The notes under the pieces were generated by a model, which saw nothing but the letters and a program-made list of their open reading frames with translations, searched no databases and was not told the DNA's origin. Of a DNA stretch of 64,000 bases, positions 29,056 to 39,000 are shown one piece after another. The stretch's first letter is position 1, and each line of letters starts with the position of its first letter. Origin of the DNA: Pycnococcus provasolii (lineage: Eukaryota > Chlorophyta > Pseudoscourfieldiophyceae > Pseudoscourfieldiales > Pycnococcaceae); the NCBI GenBank assembly GCA_938743325.2, contig OW568880.1, positions 649,275 through 713,274 on the forward strand. The letters are read 5' to 3'. Made by a program: the position numbers and the translations under genes.

Positions 29056-29658
29056 TTAAGTGTTGCTGAAGTCAGGCATAGCTGGCGGTGTTGTGTCCTC
29101 CTCCTTGGACCCTCCCCCGAACAGCCCGCCGAAGAATCCGCCGCCGCCGCCGCCGCCACCGCCACCACCCTGGGCGCTGTCAGGAGGCGAAGGAGCAGGG
29201 GCGACGTCCACTGGCGCGACATCCGCGATGGGAGGTGCGGCGTTCGGCGCGGCGACACGCGTGACCACGATCCCGATCCCCTCGATGAGCGCAAGCAGCA
29301 CTCCCCCGAACGCCGCGGACTTGGCCGCCGCGCGCGCTCCCTGGCGCAGCTGCAGCACGCCACCGGTGAGTGCGCCTGCGGCGATGGAGTTCCACGGGTC
29401 TTCCTTTTTCCGAAGTGCGACGAGCGTGCAGTCGAAGGTACTGAAGAGCCCACCCCAGACGGCGAACGAGCCGCCCGTTCGCGGCGCACCCGTCCGCACA
29501 GCTTCCAAGCCGCCACGCAGTCGAAAGTTTGCTGGCGCGTTGTAGCACCCCTTCCCGAACAGCCACATTCCTCCTCCGAACGCGCCCATGCCGAACGCGC
29601 CGCCGACGTCGTCGATGATGCGGTGCGGGCACGGCTCGCGCTGGTGATCGACGGACAT
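29056..29658 (-). CDS. TIM17: Mitochondrial import inner membrane translocase TIM17
   Basis: A 200-residue subunit of the TIM23 presequence translocase in the inner mitochondrial membrane. Family hallmarks are dense: [22 protein letters not shown] at the start, then [51 protein letters not shown] and [14 protein letters not shown]. Four membrane segments with GxxxG patterns are visible. After residue about 140 comes a Pro/Ala-rich tail with about a dozen consecutive glycines and a [11 protein letters not shown] stretch. TIM17 proteins vary in this tail. The start at [11 protein letters not shown] fits the family; the frame extends upstream through promoter DNA. The TPR gene lies 196 bp downstream on the same strand. 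Confidence 0.95.
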   Translation of the reverse strand: MSVDHQREPCPHRIIDDVGGAFGMGAFGGGMWLFGKGCYNAPANFRLRGGLEAVRTGAPRTGGSFAVWGGLFSTFDCTLVALRKKEDPWNSIAAGALTGGVLQLRQGARAAAKSAAFGGVLLALIEGIGIVVTRVAAPNAAPPIADVAPVDVAPAPSPPDSAQGGGGGGGGGGGFFGGLFGGGSKEEDTTPPAMPDFSNT

Positions 29659-30515
29659 CCCTGCCTGCTGTGAGGAGTTCGTTGGACGAGTGGTTGGGGG
29701 AAGGAGGGGGCGACGAGAGCGAGAGGAGAGCGAGGGGAAGGGAAGGACGGAGGGAGGGAGGAGGGAGGAGAGGAGCCGAAGGGAGAGAAGAAGCCGAAGG
29801 GAGAGAAGAACGAAGGGGAACAACCCAGACCCCCCCCGGCTGCCCGGCAGCCCGGGGGAACGTCCTTTGGCCAAGAATGGTCTAAGAATACAACATTGGG
29901 GCTGAGGAAAGGAGGAAGGTCCGCCTTTCCATCGCCCATCGCCCGTCTGCACGGGGGCAAATCTACCGGGTAATAACCTTCACATCGATCGATCTTAGAC
30001 TACCTGGTAGGGTTTTCACTTAGGGTTTTCCCGCACTGCACTGGGGCCAGCTTCGTCGCAGTCGAGATGAGCGACCTGGTCCTGGTCACACTGGGGACCC
30101 GGTCGGTGTCGTCGTCGAGCGAGCGTTCCCCCTTGTGCCAAGAAAGATGGGTGACACGTCGTTGTTCGTTCAAGAAAGAAACAGGCGTTTCCAAACGTTG
30201 TTTACAAAAAACACTGTAGAAAACACCAATCTCTCCCTCTTTTTTTCTTTTCTTTTTCTTTTTTTCGATATCTTATTCAAAATACAATACAAGATATGGT
30301 ACAGAATGTGTGGCCAAAACACGCAAGGGAGTTTTGGCAGAAGGAGTATGGAGGAGAATGATGGTAGGATGGTTGTGTGTAGGAATGGTTGTGGAATGCG
30401 CACTCGTGGCGTTGCCACCCAAGATTCGATCGCGCCAAAAAAAGGCGGTCGCGATCAATCTGGTTGATTCATGAAAGATGGCGCACACCGACGCTCCCGA
30501 AGCACGCACTCTGCT
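29659..30515. other. Intergenic region upstream of TIM17
   Basis: 857 bp between the TIM17 start and the DDX6 stop, both on the minus strand. It is purine-rich near TIM17. It contains TTAGGGTTT (30020-30028), the reverse of the plant telo-box, about 360 bp upstream of TIM17. T-rich DNA near 30240-30270 may belong to the DDX6 3' flank. No gene is supported. Confidence 0.5.
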
Positions 30516-31850
30516 TTACTTCGTGTAGAGCGCCGGGTCAATCTCCGGCGGAATGGGCAAGATCTCCGTTCCAAGCTCCTGCTCGGTCTTGTACAGGTTG
30601 TAGCGGTCGTCGTACGTGATCAGGTTCACAGCCAGACCCAGATGTCCGAAGCGACCAGATCGGCCAACGCGGTGCAGGTACGTCTCGCTGTTCTTGGGGA
30701 AGTCGAAGTTGATGACGACGTTCACAGCCTGGATATCGATTCCGCGTGTGAAGAGGTCGCTCGATACGAGGTTACGGCACTTGCCGCTGCGGAAGTCCTG
30801 GAACACGCGGTTGCGGTGGTGCTGCGGCATCTTGGCATGAATGAAAAAGCAGCTGTATCCGAGCTCCGTCACCTTGCGCGCGAGAAGCTCGACGCGGTTC
30901 GTGCTGTTGGCAAAAATGATGCTCTGGTTCACCTGAAGCTTGGAGAAGAGCGTGTGGAGGCACGAGATCTTTTGCCTCTCGTCGACGTACGCGTAGTACT
31001 GCGTGACACCCTTCAGAGTGAGGTTGTCCATGAGGTTGATGATGTACGGCTTCCTGAGAAACTTGTCCTTGAACTCGCGCACCGTGACGGGGAATGTTGC
31101 CGAATAGCACAGAACCTGCCTATCGTTCGGAAGGTGTGCCATGAGGCGACCGAGCGTGTCGGAGAACTCTGGGCTGAGCAGCTTGTCCGCCTCGTCGAGG
31201 CAGAACATCTTGCACTCGCCGAGCTTGGCCACGCCCTTGTCTGCGAGGTCAAGGATGCGCCCGGGTGTCGCGACGATGAGGTGAACCGTGTTGTAGAGTC
31301 GCATGATATCATCTTTGAGGCTGGTTCCTCCGGTGGTGACCATCACCTGCAGCTCGAGGTGCTTTCCGAGTTCCTTGCACACCTGTGCTGTTTGCAGCGC
31401 GAGCTCGCGCGTTGGCACGAGCACGAGTGCCTGCACATTCTCTTTGGCTGTGTCGATCTTCTCGATGCACGGGATGCAGAACGCCGCGGTTTTTCCCGTT
31501 CCGTTCTTGGCACGCGCGAGGATGTCTCTTCCTGTCAACGCGATGGGTATGGATTCCTCCTGGATCGGGCTGGGTCGTTCGAAACCCTTTTCGTAGATGC
31601 CCATGAGAAGTTCTCGCTTGAGGAAGTAGTCCTCGAACTCGTTCCCCTTGGTGGCGGTGACATCCTCCGTTTTGTGTCGCGTGTCTACGGGCGGCATGTT
31701 GAGCTGTGCCTTGAAGTCGCCTCCAGGTGCGAGTGCCCCCGCTCCCGCTCCCGCGGGAGGAGGTTGTTGAGGTTGTTGAGGTTGTTGAAGTTGCTGCTGC
31801 TGGGCCATTTGCTGCGCCATGGCCATGACTGCGGACGGTGCGGCAGCCAT
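30516..31850 (-). CDS. DHH1: DEAD-box RNA helicase DDX6/Dhh1
   Basis: A 444-residue cytoplasmic RNA helicase of the DDX6/Dhh1/CGH-1 group, which represses translation and promotes decapping in P-bodies. After a Gln/Pro-rich N-terminus (about residues 13-45), all helicase motifs are present. They include the family-specific [24 protein letters not shown] region with the Q motif, [11 protein letters not shown] (motif I), [27 protein letters not shown] (motif II), [15 protein letters not shown] and [13 protein letters not shown] (motif VI). The linker [19 protein letters not shown] matches the DDX6 group. Yeast Dhh1 and human DDX6 are slightly longer at their termini. The ATG at 31850 is followed by a low-complexity start. 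Confidence 0.97.
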   Translation of the reverse strand: MAAAPSAVMAMAQQMAQQQQLQQPQQPQQPPPAGAGAGALAPGGDFKAQLNMPPVDTRHKTEDVTATKGNEFEDYFLKRELLMGIYEKGFERPSPIQEESIPIALTGRDILARAKNGTGKTAAFCIPCIEKIDTAKENVQALVLVPTRELALQTAQVCKELGKHLELQVMVTTGGTSLKDDIMRLYNTVHLIVATPGRILDLADKGVAKLGECKMFCLDEADKLLSPEFSDTLGRLMAHLPNDRQVLCYSATFPVTVREFKDKFLRKPYIINLMDNLTLKGVTQYYAYVDERQKISCLHTLFSKLQVNQSIIFANSTNRVELLARKVTELGYSCFFIHAKMPQHHRNRVFQDFRSGKCRNLVSSDLFTRGIDIQAVNVVINFDFPKNSETYLHRVGRSGRFGHLGLAVNLITYDDRYNLYKTEQELGTEILPIPPEIDPALYTK

Positions 31851-32358
31851 GTGGGAGACGGCTTGTGAAGTAAGTTGGATAGGTAGAAGTGTAGGGTACA
31901 GTGCGTGGTTGTATCTGAGGTGGTGAGTGAGCAGGTGACACAGCGGTCGCCTCGAGTGTTCGTGGGAATGAAGACGGGAAGGGGAAGGGAGGGGAAGGGA
32001 GGAGGGTTCGACCGGAAGTCCGGAGAGGGAGAGGAAGCGAAGCAGGCCACGGGGCCCTGACCTTCGCCCAGCAGACCAAAAGTCGGCTCGGCGATAATCC
32101 CCGTAGATGTACCAGAGTTAGGGTTTGGGAAATCGGAGAGTTTTCGGGGTTCCGGTCAGGTGTTCCGGTCAAAGAAAATATCGGACCCGAGCAGTTGACC
32201 CGAATCTCTTCTTCTTCAACATAAACTTCTCCACAGACTAAGAAAACCGCATACCGGTCCAAGAGTGTATCCCCCGATTGCGGGAGTACAAGGGGACCCG
32301 GGGAAGCACCCACCGCGTGTGCTCTGTTGTGCTCTGCTGTGTTCCCTCTTTCTTTTTT
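31851..32358. other. DDX6 upstream region up to the MULE element
   Basis: 508 bp with no gene. It includes a TTAGGGTTT telo-box-like site at 32118-32126, about 270 bp upstream of DDX6, and ends in the 9-bp target duplication TTCTTTTTT (32350-32358) of the adjacent transposon. Confidence 0.5.
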
Positions 32359-32484
32359 GGGAAAATCGCAGTTCTACCCCGACTGAAAAGTCGAAATCCC
32401 AGTTCTACCCTTTTTTGTCCCAGTTCTACCCTAACTGAAAAAGAAATACCCAGTTTTACCATGATTTGCCCCAGTTCTACCCCG
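32359..32484 (+). repeat. Left 126-bp terminal inverted repeat of the MULE
   Basis: It is identical to the inverse of 34910-35035. Within it CAGTTCTACC recurs four times, with one CAGTTTTACC variant, so each arm holds about five tandem copies of a candidate transposase-binding motif. Confidence 0.95.
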
Positions 32485-32525
32485 ACTGGAACTTGAAAAA
32501 GCGCGCGAAATTCATCATTAGTTAG

Positions 32526-34874
32526 ATGCCCATCCTACGCTCCGAAGCAGCGAGGGCGTCATATGGCGCTGGCGCTGCTGCCGGCGCACTCATGGCGCTA
32601 CAAGATAGAGTTCAAGGTCGCGTCAAGGTTGTCCGCCGTGGCCATGACGGACCTAGGGTCGTACTACGCCGAAGCGCACGCACTGGCACGGTGCCCGTGT
32701 CAGATGCGCCGGGTCACTCCGCGAGTGTCGAGGCCTCCGCGAACGATGTTGTGATGGATGGTGAAGAGCAGCCTGTGAAAAAGATAGGAAGGCCACGGAA
32801 TGCTCAAGAAGACGCGCTGTCTACCCCAGAGAGGAAGAAGAAGCGGCGGGACGCGGAAAAATCACGGCGGGAACACGCAGTTGAGCTAATGGAGGCAGCG
32901 TCGCCTTTTATGCCGAGGACCATTGCAGAAGTCAAAGAACACACGTTCGAGGAGGGCATGGTGTACGCGTCGAGGGCGAAGGCCGAGGCAGACATCAAAG
33001 CAGTCGCGGAAAGAGATGTTAAGCTCGTAGAGATGTCAAAGAAGGATGCCACGATGCTCAGAGCGAAGTGTTCCTGTACACCGTGTCACTTCAACATATC
33101 TCTCAGAGTCCAAAACAATGGCACATGGAAGGTTTCCTCGTGTTCGGCACACACGTGTACGGCTTTCCCGGCTCGAAAGACACGAGAAAAGAGACACAAC
33201 TATAAGGCTCGCGATCTCATGCCCGTCCTGAAGGCGGCGGTCACCAACAATCCCAACCTCCAGCCAAAGCATGCCGTGGCGCACATCGCGCCCTATGTCA
33301 GCAAGACGGTGACCGCTAAGTTTGCTGGGAAGGTGCTCTCGGAGGCAAAAACCGCACAATTCTCGCCGGGAGACAACATGTCAAAGGTACTTCCGTACGC
33401 GGATCTCGTGAACAAGTCAGGTGTGGGATTCATGGAGGTGAACACCACAGATGCGAAAGGCATGAAAAAAATATACGTTGAAAGGGCGAAAGCCGATCAC
33501 GTCTACAAGTATTCGAAAGCTGACGTGATACCGCCGTTCACCGAACCGGACACCTCATCGATCACGGATGCTGGCGGTCCATACTTCGTCGGCTTCACGT
33601 ACGTGCCGCAGGCAATGGTGAAGATAATGGAGGCGGGCATGCTCGAATCCACGCCATCGTTTAGCGACGGATGCCATTGCGACGGTGCTGTCAAAGGTAC
33701 TCTCCTAAGCACGTCGACGGTTGATGCGAATCGAGGCATTCTCAATCTGGCGACCACGTTCACCATCAAGAATGAGTCGAAAGAATCCTGGACAGAGCAC
33801 TTCAAGCACGTGAGCCACTTTTACGGCCCACACATGAACACGCCGGAACACTCGAACGTAGCCGATGCCGATAAAGGCTTGGTGCCATCTCGCAAGGATG
33901 TCTTTCCGAGCATGCACAAGTTCATGTGCAAGAATCACAGAGTGCCGAACTGCCAACACCAAGCTGGCGTGGGAGCTGCAGGGGCCAAGCTATATGAGGA
34001 AGCGGTTTACGGGTACAGTGCGATCAAGTTCAGGCATGCGATGGAGAACATAAACGAAGCAACAAAGACGTACCTTTCGAAAGCTCCTGCCGAAGAGCAA
34101 TTCTTGCGATCTGCGTACCTGGGTGGTCATCACCTGCGCGGTTGGGCGACCCAAAACCCAGCAGAGAGTTGGAACAACAAGCTGCGTGTGGTGGGTATCC
34201 GCACAGCCGATCCACTCAACATGATGGTCAAGCTCGTGTCCACGATTGAAAAAGACATCGAAGAACACGGACGTGATGCCTATAAGTGCACTGATGTCGC
34301 GCCCCCTCGGATTCGCAAGTTCCTGCTCAGTGGCGGTGAAACTGGAAAAGACGTGAGTGACTTCTTGGTTAGTTGGCAAGGTGAATCTCAAAGAGTTGCG
34401 CACGTCATGCACAAGAACTACCCGAACGCTTACCTCATCGTCAACTTGAACGAAGCAAGCTGTACGTGCTGCCGTCCAGAGGTCGTCGAAGGACCCTTCT
34501 GTGTACACCTTGCGGCTGCTGCGAAAGCCGCGGGCATCGACCTGAGTCACCATCTCAAGGACTTCGATACCACTGTGCGTTGGCGGCAGCAGTATGACAA
34601 GGCAAACGACGGTAGGAAGACAGCACCGGGTACGGCTGACCTTGAGCTTGTTGCGAAGCGTGCATTGCAAGCTCCCACCGCAGCTCCAAGGCGCGCCGGA
34701 CGTCCAGCCAAACCCACCAGACAATTAAGCAGTCTCGAGATGGCGACGAAGAAGATGACGTGCAGGGTTTGCAAGCAGAAAGGGCATAGAGCTGGCTCTA
34801 AGAAGTGCCCTGGTTTCGTCCTTGCTGATTCAGTGGAAACAGGTGCCGCAGCACAAAACCACATAGATGCCTGA
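32526..34874 (+). CDS. MULE transposase with SWIM zinc finger and zinc knuckle
   Basis: A 782-residue transposase. The N-terminus is basic (KKIGRPRNAQED resembles an AT-hook; KKKRRDAEKSRR), then a Cys/His-containing DNA-binding region (CSCTPCHF ... CSAHTC) near residues 180-215. The RNase-H-like DDE core follows. Probable catalytic acids are Asp in SDGCHCDGAVKG near 380, Asp in VADADKGL near 446, and Glu in NPAESWNNKL near 545, matching the MULE pattern. A SWIM finger (CTCCRPEVVEGPFCVH) lies near 645 and a CCHC zinc knuckle (CRVCKQKGHRAGSKKC) near 746. The start is the first ATG, 41 bp inside the left inverted repeat. No frameshift or stop interrupts it. Confidence 0.93.
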   Translation: MPILRSEAARASYGAGAAAGALMALQDRVQGRVKVVRRGHDGPRVVLRRSARTGTVPVSDAPGHSASVEASANDVVMDGEEQPVKKIGRPRNAQEDALSTPERKKKRRDAEKSRREHAVELMEAASPFMPRTIAEVKEHTFEEGMVYASRAKAEADIKAVAERDVKLVEMSKKDATMLRAKCSCTPCHFNISLRVQNNGTWKVSSCSAHTCTAFPARKTREKRHNYKARDLMPVLKAAVTNNPNLQPKHAVAHIAPYVSKTVTAKFAGKVLSEAKTAQFSPGDNMSKVLPYADLVNKSGVGFMEVNTTDAKGMKKIYVERAKADHVYKYSKADVIPPFTEPDTSSITDAGGPYFVGFTYVPQAMVKIMEAGMLESTPSFSDGCHCDGAVKGTLLSTSTVDANRGILNLATTFTIKNESKESWTEHFKHVSHFYGPHMNTPEHSNVADADKGLVPSRKDVFPSMHKFMCKNHRVPNCQHQAGVGAAGAKLYEEAVYGYSAIKFRHAMENINEATKTYLSKAPAEEQFLRSAYLGGHHLRGWATQNPAESWNNKLRVVGIRTADPLNMMVKLVSTIEKDIEEHGRDAYKCTDVAPPRIRKFLLSGGETGKDVSDFLVSWQGESQRVAHVMHKNYPNAYLIVNLNEASCTCCRPEVVEGPFCVHLAAAAKAAGIDLSHHLKDFDTTVRWRQQYDKANDGRKTAPGTADLELVAKRALQAPTAAPRRAGRPAKPTRQLSSLEMATKKMTCRVCKQKGHRAGSKKCPGFVLADSVETGAAAQNHIDA

Positions 34875-34909
34875 AATGGGAAGAGGAAGAGTGTCGTCTG
34901 AGGCGAGGC

Positions 34910-35035
34910 CGGGGTAGAACTGGGGCAAATCATGGTAAAACTGGGTATTTCTTTTTCAGTTAGGGTAGAACTGGGACAAAAAAGGGTAGAACTGGGATTT
35001 CGACTTTTCAGTCGGGGTAGAACTGCGATTTTCCC
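34910..35035 (-). repeat. Right 126-bp terminal inverted repeat of the MULE
   Basis: It is the exact inverse complement of 32359-32484. It is followed directly by the second copy of the 9-bp target duplication at 35036-35044. Confidence 0.95.
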
Positions 35036-35184
35036 TTCTTTTTTTGTGCCCCATTCCATCCGTCGTTGTTGCCTCCCGCCATTCTCATTCCCCCTCGCCC
35101 TCGCCCTCTCCTTCTCATTCTCCCCCTGCCCGTCGGCGTCCTCCTCCTCCTCGGCGTCGTCGGTGTCGGTGTCGTTCTTGTCCC

Positions 35185-35838
35185 ATGGGACCTTGTGTGT
35201 TCTCGACCTCTTGCCTTCTCATGTCACGCTCCTGTTCTGGTACAACTCCTCCTTCTCCTCTTAGGAGACTCGCTCTGCACTCTCGTTCACCTCGGTTTAC
35301 TCCGCCTCCTAAGATGTTTCAACTTTCGTGTACGCCGGCCTTGTGTCGTCGGCGCAGCTGCTCGGAACCACATTTCGCTTCACGTCGACTCAGAAGCTCT
35401 TCTTCCAGCACTTCCAGCACCTCAGGAGGATCAGCTCCGTCGCAAAGAAAGAAACCCAAGACGTTCTTTGAACGACTGCATGCCGCATTTCGAACGTTCT
35501 TTCCAGCCAAACCAACCGCAAACTCGGCGCGAGTCGCGGCGAAAAATAGACTGCGCATGATTCTTGTCGCTGACAGGTGCGCACTTGCGCCGGAGTCTAT
35601 CGTGGAGATGAGGCAGTCGATCGTTAACGCACTCAGTGACTACGTCGAAATCGAAGACGAGGAGGGAACACTAGGCGTCGACGTGTCCGTCACAACAGAC
35701 GAGGAACTTGGAACCGTTTACAGCGTCAGCGTGCCGGTGAAGCGCGTGCGTGCGGAATTCCGCGATTCTGACGTCGAAGAAATGTCGTCGAGGGTCGAGG
35801 GTGGTGGATACCGCGACATTGACATCAAGTGGGAGTGA
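35185..35838 (+). CDS. MINE1: Plastid division-site determinant MinE, nuclear-encoded
   Basis: A 217-residue protein. The first 100 or so residues are rich in Ser, Arg and Thr and poor in acidic residues, as expected of a chloroplast transit peptide. The MinE domain follows, with RVAAKNRLRMILVADRCALAP (anti-MinCD and membrane-sensing part), then IVEMRQSIVNALSDYVEIED and LGTVYSVSVPVKRVRAEF (topological specificity domain). MinE activates the MinD ATPase and keeps FtsZ ring assembly at mid-plastid. The ATG at 35185 is chosen; another at 35221 is possible, and the frame upstream reads non-ATG promoter sequence. The gene starts 150 bp downstream of the MULE end. A TGTAA lies at 35874-35878. It indicates a plastid-bearing organism that kept the Min system. 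Confidence 0.92.
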   Translation: MGPCVFSTSCLLMSRSCSGTTPPSPLRRLALHSRSPRFTPPPKMFQLSCTPALCRRRSCSEPHFASRRLRSSSSSTSSTSGGSAPSQRKKPKTFFERLHAAFRTFFPAKPTANSARVAAKNRLRMILVADRCALAPESIVEMRQSIVNALSDYVEIEDEEGTLGVDVSVTTDEELGTVYSVSVPVKRVRAEFRDSDVEEMSSRVEGGGYRDIDIKWE

Positions 35839-36008
35839 AGTATTGTTTTTCTTTCTATTTTTCTCGTCGTCGTTGTAAACAGCAAAACGCAATCACCAAC
35901 TCCTCCTTTTTTTTTGTTTCACCTCTTTCCCCGCGCGTTGTTGATGATGTTTATATAGTCTATATCAAAAAAGTAGTTTTTTCTTTCTCACAAATTGGAA
36001 TTAAAATA

Positions 36009-39000
36009 TTAATGGGCCGAGAGCACAACGTGCTGCTGCTGTTGTTGCTGCTGCTGCCGTCGATGCTGGTGCTGCTGCTTCTCAAGCTCGCCAGCCATAG
36101 CCAAGATCCCATCCAACTCCGCCCGAAAGCTTTCTAGCTCACGCTTGTTGCCCACAAGCTCAGCCTCCATGCGACGCTCGCGAGCCGTGCGCGAACCGTC
36201 TCGAGGCATGGCACTTCCAGGAGCGGCTCCTCCTGTCTTAGCAACCTCGCGTGCACGCGCACTCATCTCACGCAGCTGCTCACCTCGCTCATCGCTCAGC
36301 TCGCTGAGTTCGCGCACCTTCGAACGCAAATGTGCAACCTCGCCGGTAGGATGGTCGACGCGATCCTGCAGACGATGTACCGTCGCCTCCGCATCTGCTC
36401 GACCACGCTCTGCCGCGTGCAGGCGATCGCGCAGACTTCCCGCAATCGCCTCCGCACTTTCGCACCGCGCTTCCAAACGCGCCGCTTCCTCGCACCGAGC
36501 CTGCAGCGACTTGACGCGCTCCTCGAAGCCTGCGACGCGATCTCTGTGCTCCTCCTCCGTCGATTTCAGCTCGCGACGGTGCGCATGCCTCTCCTCCGCG
36601 CTGCGCTCAACCTCCTGCACGAGAGCCGCCTGCTGACGCTCATACGCCGACTGCAACGCCGAAAGGCGCAGCGACACTTCCGCATCGTCTGCGGGAAGCA
36701 TGGCGGACGGCAGATAGTGTGGTGCTGGTGGCAGCACCTCGTTGTTTTCCGTCTGAATCGCGGTGCTACAGCATGGTGGCCGTGCTCGCTGCTGCGCCGC
36801 CGCCGCCGTCGCTGACGGCCGGGGCGCCGTCTGTGGCCGCGTCGGTGGTACGGCGGAAGCTGCCGCATCTGCCGTCATCGATCGCAGCTGATCCTGCAGC
36901 GTGCGCACTTTCTTGCCGTAGAACGTCCTCAGCTCCGCAACCTGCGCCTCAAGCTCCTTCACGCGATATGGTCGACTCTCCGACTTAGCGCGGCTCGTCT
37001 CCCAGGCACCCTTAAGGCGCAAATGCTCCTGACGCAGCGCACGCAGCTGCTTCTCGTGCTCCTGTTCAGCCGACAGAAGTCTCGATTCGAGTTCCTCATT
37101 GTCAGCCCTGAGGCGTCGCATCTCCTCACGCTCCTCTGGGGAAGGTGCCGCCGCGGCGACCATCGCGGAGATGGAATTCGGATGACGCCTTCGAAGTGCC
37201 TCGGTGAGGTCAGCCACCTGCCTCTCAAGCTCGCGAACGCGTGCGGATGTCACGAGTCGAGCCGTCTTGGACGTCTGCCGAGGCGGTGACGGCGTCGCTG
37301 GCGGAGCCGTCGCCGCTTCCGCGTCATCCACCTTGACCACCGCATCCTCCTTAGCTGTGCCGGCCGGCACGGGCTGCTGCTGCCCGCGTGCCGCGCCGCG
37401 ATTCTTCTCCGCGCCCATGCGAGCGTCGAAGTACGCGCAGCGGCGCTCCAGCCGCACGATCGTCTCAGCCTGCTCGCGCAACTTCGTGTCGCTTTCTGTG
37501 ACAAGCGCCTGATTTTCAGCGTACCAGGCAACCTTTTTCTTAAGTTCCGCCACCTCGGTAAGCAGGTTGCCGTGCTCCATCTTCAGAGCCGCAACATCTG
37601 CCGCATCGTCCGCAGGCAGAGATGCGGATTCTGGAGAGATGGATGCTAAGTCGACGCCGTTCAGGCGTGCCTCCATCTCCCTGCGCGCGGCGCGAGACGC
37701 CTGCAGCTCACTCTGCATTTCCTCCTCGCGCGATGCGTGCTGGCGACGCACGTGCGCGAGCTCCTCCTCGAGCTCGTGCACGCGCCGCGACGCCGCACCT
37801 TCATCCATGCGACGCTCCTCGCGCCCAGTGTGCTGCGAGTGCAGAGCAGCAATCTCCTCGAGGTGGCGCTCTGCCGTGGCCTTGGCCGCGCTCTGCGCCT
37901 GCTTAAGTGCCTTGGCAGCCGCCTCGTTCTCTGCCTGGTATCCTTTGAGGAGCGTCTCCTGCTCGAGCATCTCGCGCTTGAGCTCAGCGAGCTCTTCGCC
38001 ACGCAGCTCCACCACGTCGTCCGCGCCCGCCGCGCGAATGCGGCCTTTTGCCGACTCGCCTTCAACTTCCGATAAGCGCTGCGACAGCACCGCACGCTCC
38101 TTCGACACAAGAGCTACGCGGCGCTCGTTCTCGTCTCGCATCCGCGCCTTCTCGCGTTCGTGGAACTTGCGCTGCTCCGCCGCCTGCGATCTAGCGTCGC
38201 GCAGCTGACCCTCAACTTCGCTTCGCCTCGAGCGTTCCTGGTCGAGCAGCCTGCGCAGCTCCGCCTCACGCGTCTGGCTTGCGCGTAGTTCTCGCGCGGC
38301 AGCCTTTTCTGGACTGCTCACTCCCGCGTGCTGCACCTGGAGAGCCTCAAACTTAGCGGCCAACATCTCGTGACTCAGGTCCTCAGGCTCAGGCGCAGGC
38401 GCGTGCACCGAAGCTGCACCGCCGCCGATTGCCGCCGCCGCCCCCCCCGAACTGCTGCCCGCGGTTCGTGGACGCGGCGGGGAACTACCCAATCTCGCGC
38501 TCGCCTGACCGAGCGCAGTTGCAGATTGTGCAAGCCCACCACGTCCAAGCGCGTTCAGCCCGCGTGGTGCTGGGCCGACATTTCCCGTCGACCGGCTGGT
38601 GGGCCCGCTATCGCGGGCAGCGCTCTTTGATGTTTTCGCGGGTGAAACGCTCTGCTTCGGGTGCTGTGCCGACGGAGCCGACGTCGGCCGCGTGGGCCCT
38701 GTTCGTGGCCTAGCAGCACTGGAAGCGGCGCCCACACCTGGCGCGGGTGGCGGTGCACCCGGTGGTGGACGAACACCTGGCGGCGCAGGTGTCGGTCCCT
38801 TCGGTCTGCCGAGGGCAGAGAGCACGGCAGACTTCGTCACCCCGCCTGTTGGCGGCGACGTGTCGTCGTTTTCGTCGTCAGCATTGAGCGACGCGACGAC
38901 GTCGTCAGTTCGGCTGAGCAGAGAATAGTTCACGGCGGCTCCCACGGCGTCCTGTGCGAGCGCGTGCGTCGTCGTCCCCTCGCCGCTCGCGTCGTCGTCA

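Larger units (their letters stand above)
32359..35035. mobile_element. Complete Mutator-like (MULE) DNA transposon, 2677 bp
   Basis: The element starts GGGAAAATCGCAG and ends with the exact inverse. Its 126-bp terminal inverted repeats are identical as read, and it is flanked by a perfect 9-bp duplication TTCTTTTTT (32350-32358 and 35036-35044), the length typical of Mutator elements. It carries one uninterrupted transposase gene. Intact ends, target duplication and gene suggest a recent insertion and a possibly active element. Confidence 0.95.

Noticed and set aside
28860-29960. 367-codon N-terminal extension of the TPR protein
   Set aside because: It reads promoter DNA and the TIM17 gene in another frame; domain homology starts after MSAPPMPDDLG.
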